Made by a program: the position numbers and the translations under genes. 35,605 nucleotides of DNA. Origin: Candidatus Poribacteria bacterium (GTDB lineage Bacteria; Poribacteria; WGA-4E; WGA-3G). The stretch is from assembly GCA_003635305.1 (NCBI GenBank), contig PYJE01000114.1:23187-58791 (forward strand). The letters are read 5' to 3'. The notes beneath the pieces were generated by a model that saw only the letters and a list, made by a program, of their open reading frames with translations, was not told the DNA's origin and searched no databases. Below are positions 16,291 to 23,025 of this stretch, piece by piece (the stretch's first letter is position 1; every line of letters starts with the position of its first letter).

Positions 16291-17133
16291 ATGGCAAACG
16301 GAATTACCCGTTTTTTCAAGGCGATTTGGTATACACTTACCGGGCGTGCGCACGAATCGGCCGATAGGCTGATGGAGAACCCCGAAGCCGTGCGCGGTGC
16401 GTATGAAGATATTATACGCGACAAGCAGGGGAACGTCCAACGCTATAAGCAGGCCATTGGCCAGCTCATGGCACTTGTCGAACAGAAAAAAGGGACGCTG
16501 AAGAGTCTGACAGACGATATCAATCGACTGGAAGACCTGAAATCGGGCGCGATTGCTAAGGCGAAGACTACGGCGGCTGAACTGCAGAATTCGGGGATGG
16601 CCCCGGAGGAAGTCAAGCAGCATTCGGAATACGTCCGCTGTGTCACCGCTTACAACGATTTTCACTCCACGTTGGAGGAGAAAAACGCGCGCGTTGTCGA
16701 GTTGGAGGCGGATATTGAGCGTGCGCAGCAGGATATTGAGGCGCATAAACTTCAGATAACGACGCTCCATCGCGACTTGAACAAGATTAAGACGGAGCAG
16801 TCTGAGGCTGTCGCCGATCTGATTACTGCCCGCGAGCAGGAGGATATTGCCGACATGCTCTCCGGTATCAGTATGGATGGCACTTCAGCGGAGTTGACGC
16901 GGATGCGCGAGATTCGCGAGAAGGCGAAGGGGCGCTCGCAAGTGGCGCAGGAGTTGGCAGGCACCGATTCGCGCACCGAGGAGGAGGAATTCCTCACCGC
17001 CGCGCGCACAACGGCTGCCTCCGATGAGTTTGACTCCCTCATTTTCGGTGCGCAGCAGACTGATACCGCCGCGGCGCAGAAAACTGAACCACAGAAGCAA
17101 CCGGCGAGTGCCGATTCGGAGTTGCCGCTGTGA
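16291..17133 (+). CDS. pspA: PspA/IM30 family membrane-stress protein
   Basis: A 280-residue protein, nearly all helical, of the PspA/IM30 (Vipp1) family. ESCRT-III-like members assemble on stressed inner membranes. The amphipathic N-terminal helix is visible (GITRFFKAIWYTLTG), then the typical MENPEAVRGAYEDIIRDKQ block near residue 28 and long coiled-coil helices to about 215 (KKGTLKSLTDDINRLEDLK, ELEADIERAQQDIEAHKLQ). The last 60 residues are low-complexity, with acidic and Ala/Gln-rich stretches, longer than in E. coli PspA. The ribosome-binding site (ATAAGGAGG) is very strong. It is the second of four co-directional genes, between a membrane coiled-coil protein and an unknown protein, with an AAA+ ATPase at the end. 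It is not the pspABC layout. No PspF-like regulator is present. Confidence 0.85.
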   Translation: MANGITRFFKAIWYTLTGRAHESADRLMENPEAVRGAYEDIIRDKQGNVQRYKQAIGQLMALVEQKKGTLKSLTDDINRLEDLKSGAIAKAKTTAAELQNSGMAPEEVKQHSEYVRCVTAYNDFHSTLEEKNARVVELEADIERAQQDIEAHKLQITTLHRDLNKIKTEQSEAVADLITAREQEDIADMLSGISMDGTSAELTRMREIREKAKGRSQVAQELAGTDSRTEEEEFLTAARTTAASDEFDSLIFGAQQTDTAAAQKTEPQKQPASADSELPL

Positions 17134-17167
17134 ACGCCGTATGGCTCGCTATAAAATGGCTCATTTC

Positions 17168-17291
17168 GGTAGGAGGGACAGGGGTATCGGGACAGGGATG
17201 TCCCGCCTACCGAAAAACATCGAGACCGGGAGAGCATCGAGACCGGGAGGACTCTCCTACGGGAGCATCGGGACAAGGATGTCCCGCCTAC
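17168..17291. repeat. REP cluster: C, doubled D, C
   Basis: C elements lie at 17186-17210 and 17266-17291 (GGGACA...TGTCCCGCCTAC). Between them is a doubled D element at 17218-17260, the same arrangement as at 1913. A further GTAGGAGGGACAGG head starts at 17168. The cluster fills the gap between the PspA gene and the next ORF. Confidence 0.85.
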
Positions 17292-17307
17292 TGCTTTGGG
17301 GGAAATC

Positions 17308-18978
17308 ATGAACACCTACACTTCGGGCGCGCAGCATATCTCCTGCTATTGGGAAGATGCCTTAGAAGGTTTGAAGGCGTTTGAAGCACTCGCGCGGAAG
17401 AAGAAAGCAGGCGCGCTTGAAATGCATGCTGAATTGGTGTCTATCGCCTCCGAAGCCGCGCGCCGCGATATCAGACAGTGCGTTAGCGTTCCTGATGTTG
17501 ACGCTGCCTTCATCGAAGGTGTCTGGCTGTCCCTTGAGCGGTACCCGGCACTTGTCCATCATCCGGAGATTGAGAACCTTGATACGGCAGGCTCTCACAT
17601 TTTCTGCCGCTTTGCACCGGATGCGCCTGCGAATCCAGCCGAAAGGGAGCAACTCAAGCACCGGCTCCAACAGGTGTTTGGGCTGGATTCAGCAGCGATG
17701 GATGCTTTGGCGTGGCAACTTACTGGCCGCGCCGCGCCGCTTGCCTGTCGGCATCAAATTATGCGGGTGTTAGAGACGCGATTCAATCTGCTATCCGATG
17801 CATCCGATTTAGATGCCGAGGTCTTGCGATTTTTTCGGTGTCTATTCCCGGACGCGCCTTTTCAGATAGGCGAGGTGAAGCTGGTCAAAACTGCCTCCGC
17901 GCTCTATTTCTGTCTGCCCACGGTAGCGAGTGCAAAGCGGGAGGGGTTACCTGACGCGGCTATCCAATTTCTCCAAAGAATTTGGGAGGTAGAGCCGTTT
18001 GCGCACTTCCCTGTTTTCAGCACCTTCAATGCCGAAAAGGTGGATTTCGCCTTGCGGCAACAGCTCGCTGAAAATGCGGGGTTATCGTTGGAACTCACCA
18101 CGTTGCAGCTGACCCGGATGATAGGCTTCCTGCCGTTAGATGAGTTGGACCAGTTCCTTATCCACGATACTTGGGGGCATCAGTGGCAGGAATGTCTGCT
18201 CGATTTTGAAGAACCTTATCGGCAATTGGCGAGTTTTCATAGGCCGCTCTCTTTAATTGAGGAAGCTTCGGTTTTAGGCGAGCAGGCTACTTTTGCTGCG
18301 GCGTTCGCCACCACGGATTCGGGGGAAGTCTGCCTCAACCGGGCGAAGCTTCGGCAATTCATAGATGCTGAGTTTTATGAGCGTTCCATTGTCGCTTTCA
18401 CGCCGATTATCGCGGAACTTTTAGCGGATGCGGTGGAGTATAAGTTTTTGATGCTGCATCCTGATGCGGCGCATCTGCTGCCGAGTTCCTCGCTGCTCAA
18501 GGCTTTTCCAAGTAAGTTGGACTTAACGTTCGCCGATCTTCGCAAGTGCTTCGCGCATGCATCGGAGGTATTCCAGAAGTGGATAACCTGCGCGGAGGCG
18601 CAGCACACTTTACAGCAAGAGTTGGCACGTCGATTGCAAAAACCTGTTGCAGTTGAGGTGATTGCGGAAGCGGTGCAATGCTGCAAAGCGCGACTGGAGC
18701 GGCTCTATCAACCGGAATGGCATTGGGAGAAGACTGCGGATGGGCACCTGAAACTGAACGCTTTCACCCTCGCCGCGTTGAACTTTCTCCGCATCCACAC
18801 GGCACTCTTGCATACTTATGAGAGGCTAGTGCAGATGGAAACCAAGCACGGTTTCAGCGATACGCTCGTCTTGGCAATGGGGAACTTTTTTCAGAAAGCA
18901 CCGCAAAAGCATTTCTGGCAGCTTGATAGGTTTGTGACAGAGGGGTTCCTCCCGCGCTGGGAACAGTGTTTTGCGTAG
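17308..18978 (+). CDS. Unknown protein of PspA/AAA+ cluster with HDTWGH motif
   Basis: I do not recognise this 556-residue protein. It has no signal peptide or clear membrane helix and looks largely alpha-helical. A striking block around residues 285-320 (DQFLIHDTWGHQWQECLLDFEEPY, described here as HDxWGHxW then FEExY) has closely spaced His, Asp and Glu that could bind a metal; it is followed by another acidic helix (LIEEASVLGEQATF). It starts at the ATG 17308, 12 bases inside a longer TTG frame, and is preceded by GGGGGAAATC. It sits between the PspA-family gene and the AAA+ gene, all on one strand, and probably works with them. The stop is GCGTAGG. The gene is firmly coding by length and codon use; function is open. 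Confidence 0.78.
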   Translation: MNTYTSGAQHISCYWEDALEGLKAFEALARKKKAGALEMHAELVSIASEAARRDIRQCVSVPDVDAAFIEGVWLSLERYPALVHHPEIENLDTAGSHIFCRFAPDAPANPAEREQLKHRLQQVFGLDSAAMDALAWQLTGRAAPLACRHQIMRVLETRFNLLSDASDLDAEVLRFFRCLFPDAPFQIGEVKLVKTASALYFCLPTVASAKREGLPDAAIQFLQRIWEVEPFAHFPVFSTFNAEKVDFALRQQLAENAGLSLELTTLQLTRMIGFLPLDELDQFLIHDTWGHQWQECLLDFEEPYRQLASFHRPLSLIEEASVLGEQATFAAAFATTDSGEVCLNRAKLRQFIDAEFYERSIVAFTPIIAELLADAVEYKFLMLHPDAAHLLPSSSLLKAFPSKLDLTFADLRKCFAHASEVFQKWITCAEAQHTLQQELARRLQKPVAVEVIAEAVQCCKARLERLYQPEWHWEKTADGHLKLNAFTLAALNFLRIHTALLHTYERLVQMETKHGFSDTLVLAMGNFFQKAPQKHFWQLDRFVTEGFLPRWEQCFA

Positions 18979-19038
18979 GTTGTGCCTTCGTAATATGAAA
19001 TAGGATGGAGCAGAACAAACGCGGTGGGCGCGGTTTCA

Positions 19039-19170
19039 AACCGCGCCCACCGGCATTCTCAGACTGTTTGAAACCGCGCCTACTGACATTCTTAAACTGT
19101 TTCAAATGGTGCCTACCGGCATTCTCGAACTGTTTCAAACCGCGCCTGCCGGCATTCTCAAACTACAGAT
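19039..19170. repeat. 33-bp tandem repeat derived from REP-A, four units
   Basis: Units start at 19039, 19072, 19105 and 19138, each with AACCGCGCCTACCGGCATTC or a variant and ending in ...AAACTGTTTCA. Neighbouring units recreate the GTTT/AAAC palindrome. The period equals 11 codons, so both strands give open frames, but these look like repeat artefacts rather than genes. It lies in the 207-bp gap before the AAA+ gene. Confidence 0.85.
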
Positions 19171-19185
19171 ACTGCGAGAGACATC

Positions 19186-21066
19186 ATGGCGATTAAAAAT
19201 CCACACTATACATTCCGCACCGAGGCGGGCCTGCTCATCAATTCCGGCACCTCGCGCAGCATCGTGCTTTCGGGGAATATCCACGATCTCTTCTTTATTG
19301 AGGATGGCGAGCAAGGGGACTATATTCCGCTTGTGAAATTTCTCACCCGCAGTTGGGATATTCCGGGGTTTCTCCTGATTGTCTATGAACTCAACGGGCC
19401 GCTCCGCTTCCTCCGAACTAGCGATAGAGAGAAGATGCGCGATGTTTTTAACTTATGGCGACAAGCTGCGTCGCCGGAACGTAAAAGGGGTGCTGGTTAT
19501 GAGCAGTCACGTCCACCTAGCGAGGATGCGTTTGGAGCCGCGCCTGCGCGTTTGAAAACTGCGCCTACCGGTGGGACATATCCACCTAGCGAGGATGCGT
19601 TTGAAGGCTATCTTGATGACGCGATTGGCAGTCCGACGTTGGCGTTGGAACTTCTGCGCCAATTCTGTCTGATTTCGCGCACAACGAACCACCTGGGTGA
19701 AAAGTTGTTAACCGAGAAGCTACTCATCATCATTGAGGCAACCGATATGTTGCTTCCCGAAGGCGAGATTCGGGGTTTGAGTCAGGCGGATAGACATCGC
19801 GTCAGCATCGTGCAGGATTGGATTTCGGATTCAGAGTTCATGAAAGCTACCGATACGGTGGTGTTCGTTACGGAGTCGAAAAGTCTTGTCAATTCGCGAA
19901 TTATGCGGCTTCCGCAGGTTGTTGGTGTAGAAATTCCCTCACCGGAGTTGGATGCGCGCCGGCATTTCATCTCGTGGTTCAATCGCACGCAAAAGCCCGC
20001 GGGGCAGACGTTAAACCTCTGGGGCACCCAGGCGCAACTCGCGATGCTGACGGCTGGTTTATCGCTACAAGCGTTGCGGCAGCTGCTGGTGGCGACGTGC
20101 TATGCCGGCGGGAAACTTCGTCCGGAGGCAGTCATTGAGAAGGTTTCTGAATTTATCCAAGCGCAGTTAGGTGAAGACGTTGTGGAATTCAAAAAGCCGG
20201 CGCATACGCTAAAAGACATCGTCGGCAACCGGAAGTTGGTTGAATTTCTCAAGACGCGTCTGATTCCACGGATTACCTCTATCGGCGCGGATGCTATCTC
20301 TGGGTTAAGTGTCTGCGGGCCTATCGGAAGCGGAAAGACGTTTATCTTTGAGGGACTTGCTGGCGAATTGGATATTCCTGTCCTCGTGTTGAAAAACATT
20401 CGGAGTATGTGGTTTGGGCAAACAGATGTCATCTTTGAACGGCTGCGGCGGTTGCTGATGGCACTCGTGAAGGTGCTGATTTTCGTTGATGAGGCGGATA
20501 CGCAGTTCGGCGATGTTGGCAGGGATGCGCATAGCACGGAACGCCGGCTCACCGGAAAAATCCAAGCGATGATGTCCGATCCGCAGTTGCGTGGCAATAT
20601 CACGTGGCTGCTGATGACGGCGCGCATCTATAATCTCTCACCAGACTTGCGCCGCGAAGGCCGCGTCGGAGACATCGTCATTCCGGTGCTTGACCCGAGT
20701 GGGGAAGACCGGGAGGCGTTCCTCCGCTGGACGCTGGGCAACGTTTTCAACGAAACTCTTCCCGATGCGGCATTGCAACTGCTGCTGGAGCATACCGAGG
20801 GTTATTCTGCCGCGAGTTTCGCCTCTCTCCGGGCAGACCTCGAGGCCACCAAGAACCTCAAGGAAGACTTGACTGTTGATGACATTGTCGATGTTGTCAC
20901 TGACAGAATCTTGCCCAACATCGGCCCGATTCGGCGGTATCAGATTTTGCAAGCGTTTGTGAATTGCACCCGAAAATCGTTGCTACCGGGAGACTATTCT
21001 CCCGAAATCCGAAAATCGTGGCTGAGACAGATTGCGGAGTTGGAGGCAATGGGGGTTACTGGGTAG
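19186..21066 (+). CDS. AAA+ ATPase with degenerate N-terminal ATPase-like half (PspA cluster)
   Basis: A protein of 626 residues. The C-terminal half is a canonical AAA+ module: the VGNRKLVEFLK lid-like entry near residue 350, Walker A GPIGSGKT at 378-385, Walker B LIFVDEAD with D435 and E436, sensor-like WLLMTAR near 485, and an RREGR arginine-finger region near 500. The N-terminal half (SRSIVLSGNIHDLFF near 23, TVVFVTESKSLVNSRIM near 227) resembles an ATPase fold without an intact Walker A, so the protein is probably a two-tier hexamer with one active ring. An in-frame REP-A-derived insert lies at about residues 109-140, between 23-bp direct repeats. It starts with ATG after AGAGACATC. The stop TAG belongs to a REP-C head. 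As the last gene of the PspA cluster it may remodel PspA filaments, by analogy with Vps4 and ESCRT-III; that is inference. Confidence 0.88.
   Translation: MAIKNPHYTFRTEAGLLINSGTSRSIVLSGNIHDLFFIEDGEQGDYIPLVKFLTRSWDIPGFLLIVYELNGPLRFLRTSDREKMRDVFNLWRQAASPERKRGAGYEQSRPPSEDAFGAAPARLKTAPTGGTYPPSEDAFEGYLDDAIGSPTLALELLRQFCLISRTTNHLGEKLLTEKLLIIIEATDMLLPEGEIRGLSQADRHRVSIVQDWISDSEFMKATDTVVFVTESKSLVNSRIMRLPQVVGVEIPSPELDARRHFISWFNRTQKPAGQTLNLWGTQAQLAMLTAGLSLQALRQLLVATCYAGGKLRPEAVIEKVSEFIQAQLGEDVVEFKKPAHTLKDIVGNRKLVEFLKTRLIPRITSIGADAISGLSVCGPIGSGKTFIFEGLAGELDIPVLVLKNIRSMWFGQTDVIFERLRRLLMALVKVLIFVDEADTQFGDVGRDAHSTERRLTGKIQAMMSDPQLRGNITWLLMTARIYNLSPDLRREGRVGDIVIPVLDPSGEDREAFLRWTLGNVFNETLPDAALQLLLEHTEGYSAASFASLRADLEATKNLKEDLTVDDIVDVVTDRILPNIGPIRRYQILQAFVNCTRKSLLPGDYSPEIRKSWLRQIAELEAMGVTG
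19512..19603. repeat. REP-A-derived insert flanked by 23-bp direct repeats within the AAA+ gene
   Basis: TCCACCTAGCGAGGATGCGT plus TTG occurs identically at 19512-19534 and 19581-19603. Between them lies a decayed REP-A (CCGCGCCTGCGCGTTTGAAA, then ACTGCGCCTACCGG). The period of 69 bp is exactly 23 codons, so the frame is kept. The encoded PPSEDAF peptide appears twice. Confidence 0.9.
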
Positions 21067-21289
21067 GCGGGCCATCCTCGTCCCGATGTTGCTCCGGCAC
21101 ACGCGCGGTAGGCGCTGTTTCCAACCGCGCGTAGGGGGACATCCTTGTCCCGATGTTGCCTTTTGTAGGCGGGACATCCTTGTCCCGATATTGAACCCAT
21201 CGAGTGCGGGAGGGCTCTCCTACTGAGAGGGCGCGATTACATTAACGCCTGTAGTTTGCGCTCGCCTGAGCGCAAAAGGGCTCTCCTAC
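21063..21289. repeat. REP cluster between convergent genes, forming both stop codons
   Basis: C elements begin at 21063, 21131 and 21165 (GTAG...GGGACATCCTTGTCCCGAT), an imperfect A near 21102-21134, D at 21198-21223, E at 21251-21276 (GTAGTTTGCGCTCGCC, GAGCGCAAA), and a partial D ends at 21289. The first GTAG holds the stop of the AAA+ gene. The last, on the minus strand, holds the stop of the Gfo/Idh gene. The hairpins may also terminate both transcripts. Confidence 0.9.
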
Positions 21290-22428
21290 TGAGGAATTTT
21301 AACTACCTTCCCGCTTGCCGCGGAACGATACCCCGCCGTGATAATCTCAACCGATTGCGCCGCGAACTCGGCGTTCATCTCACTCTCTACCCCGTTTTCG
21401 ATGCAATCAATAAACGCGCTGAATTCCCGTGGACCGTCGTCACCGCTGTCCACGGCCATCCATGCCTGCTTAGGTTGCATGCCGATGTCCGCTTGCGTGC
21501 TGCTCCACATCCCCATCGGATCTAGCGGATGCGGCGGTGGTGGTTCAAACGCTGGTTCAGCGGCAAAAACCTCCAAACGGTTCGCTGCGGCATCGAACGT
21601 CAACGTATTTTCTGTGCCGACGAGATGCACTTTCTGCACGCCGCCGCGCGCGTGACTTTGCCATCCGTATCGTCCCCCGACGATTGTCGCTGTGATGCCG
21701 CCTTCTAACGTCAGCATCAGCGCGCCGAAATCCTCAATGTCGCAATCGTGATGCTCCTTGAAAAAGTAGTTTGCCGTTGAACCAAAGACGGTCTGCACAG
21801 GTTTCTGCGTGAGCCAATTCACCATAGATACCGCGTAAACGCCGACATCGAACATTTCGCGCTTCGCTTCAACGAAGCTATATCGTTCCACGGTTGGTTT
21901 CTCGGTTCGTTTTTTGCCGATGGGCGCGCTGCCCGGATGCCCTTTTGAGAAAAGGACATCGCAGTGGAGCGCGCGGAGTTCGCCGATGTCGCCGTTTTCT
22001 AGTCCCTGTTTTACACTTCGCGCCCAAGTGCTGTGGATGTTGCTGAACATCTGCGTTCGGACACCGCTGTGCTTCACAGCGGCGATGATCTGGTTTGCAT
22101 CTTCGGGGTTCAGTGCCATCGGCTTGTCAAGATAGATGTGTTTCTCGGCTGCGGCGCACTTCGCGCCGATACGTCCGCGCCGTTCCACTTCGGTGCAGAG
22201 GCTTACGATATGCACATCGTCGCGCGCGAGTGCCTCGTCCAGATTTGGGATGAACGGCAGTTTCAATTCTTCGGCGAGTGATTTTCCTAATGCGATGCGT
22301 TGCGCCGGTGCCTCCGGTTCATCGGCGAATGCGATGAGTTGGCAGCGTGCGTCTTGCGCGAAATTCTGCGCGTAGTTTTCTTGGTGTGTGCGATGCCCGC
22401 CGAGTAATAGCACACCATATTTTTTCAT
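21286..22428 (-). CDS. Gfo/Idh/MocA family NAD(P)-dependent oxidoreductase
   Basis: A protein of 380 residues. It has an N-terminal Rossmann-type NAD(P) domain (GVLLLGGHRTHQENYAQNF, with a GG loop rather than the usual GxGxxG), the family block KHIYLDKPMA near residue 95 equivalent to the EKP motif with its catalytic lysine, and a C-terminal substrate/dimerisation domain (EMFDVGVYAVSMVNWL near 205, where D and H/Y residues usually act in proton transfer). These enzymes oxidise or reduce sugars, inositols or their derivatives in the cytoplasm; the substrate is unknown here. The ribosome-binding site (TTGGAGGAATAAC then ATG) is strong. It is the last gene of a minus-strand group after the WD40 protein and an isolated Gfo/Idh C-terminal-like domain. 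Its TAG stop lies in a REP-D head. Confidence 0.9.
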   Translation of the reverse strand: MKKYGVLLLGGHRTHQENYAQNFAQDARCQLIAFADEPEAPAQRIALGKSLAEELKLPFIPNLDEALARDDVHIVSLCTEVERRGRIGAKCAAAEKHIYLDKPMALNPEDANQIIAAVKHSGVRTQMFSNIHSTWARSVKQGLENGDIGELRALHCDVLFSKGHPGSAPIGKKRTEKPTVERYSFVEAKREMFDVGVYAVSMVNWLTQKPVQTVFGSTANYFFKEHHDCDIEDFGALMLTLEGGITATIVGGRYGWQSHARGGVQKVHLVGTENTLTFDAAANRLEVFAAEPAFEPPPPHPLDPMGMWSSTQADIGMQPKQAWMAVDSGDDGPREFSAFIDCIENGVESEMNAEFAAQSVEIITAGYRSAASGKVVKIPQ

Positions 22429-22456
22429 GGTTATTCCTCCAAAATGATTTTTCCCT

Positions 22457-22585
22457 GTAGGCGTGATGCCTAGTTGCGACAGGCGAGCTCGAGCCTGGGA
22501 GGTTCCTCCTACCGTTCGTAGTTCGGGATTGCCTAATCCCGAACATGGCGAGTTGTCCTTATCGGGACCGGGAGGACCCGCCTAC
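22457..22585. repeat. REP cluster between the two Gfo/Idh-type genes
   Basis: A short GTAGGCGTGATGCC hairpin lies at 22457, a D-like element ends in CTAC near 22512, E is at 22518-22544 (GTAGTTCGGGATTGCC, AATCCCGAAC) and a C/D hybrid at 22561-22585. The last supplies the stop codon of the upstream minus-strand gene. Confidence 0.85.
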
Positions 22586-23016
22586 AGGAGAGTTGGTTGT
22601 CCGCTTTCAAGTACCTGCGCGATAAGAGGTGTCAATTCCGCTGCGTCGCCAATTTCGAGTGGCGTTGCGCTCATGGAGTGCCTGCCGATAGGCGTTTCGT
22701 GGTAGATAACGCCTTTGTTGCCAATTAACATGACATCGCATTCGGGGCTTACCTGTGTGCGATTGACGCTCAGCATTGCCGATTGTCCGCCGGCGTATTG
22801 CACCGTGAGCGTAATCTGGGTTGCATCCGCGTCGCCTTGCGCGTAGATGCGTTCCGGTTCCGCGGGCATCCATCCGTTTGCGAGAGTCATCACCGCTGCG
22901 GCTGGCTGTAGGAGCGATGTCCTTGTTGCGATTTGACAGACGCATCGTAGAAACACTGGGCTGCCGATGCGTCCTGATTCAATGACTGTTTGCACTGATT
23001 TTTGTAGTGATTCCAT
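22582..23016 (-). CDS. Isolated Gfo/Idh/MocA C-terminal-like domain protein
   Basis: A protein of 144 residues. It lacks a nucleotide-binding domain but its sequence follows the C-terminal alpha/beta domain of Gfo/Idh/MocA proteins: SGRIGSPVFLRC near residue 14, a middle beta-sheet (DATQITLTVQYAGGQSAML near 64-82) and DVMLIGNKGVIYHETP near 94-109. It may partner the full-length oxidoreductase encoded just downstream, or be a remnant of a larger gene. The start at 23016 has TGGAGAAA upstream. The stop of the WD40 gene lies 9 bp before this start and overlaps the ribosome-binding region, so translation is probably coupled. The TAG stop is inside a REP-C/D head, so the original C-terminus may have been longer. 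Confidence 0.7.
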   Translation of the reverse strand: MESLQKSVQTVIESGRIGSPVFLRCVCQIATRTSLLQPAAAVMTLANGWMPAEPERIYAQGDADATQITLTVQYAGGQSAMLSVNRTQVSPECDVMLIGNKGVIYHETPIGRHSMSATPLEIGDAAELTPLIAQVLESGQPTLL

Positions 23017-23025
23017 TTTTCTCCA

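Noticed and set aside
19039-19170. Short regular repeats as a CRISPR array
   Set aside because: The 33-bp units are contiguous and similar along their whole length; there are no unique spacers and no cas genes. The 21-bp array at 2783 fails for the same reason.
15287-21066. Standard proteobacterial psp operon
   Set aside because: There is no pspB, pspC, pspF or sigma54 promoter; only the PspA-family protein is shared.
21063-21289. Classical rho-independent terminators at convergent gene ends
   Set aside because: Strong hairpins exist but none is followed by a run of T residues; they are better described as REP elements that may have terminator activity.
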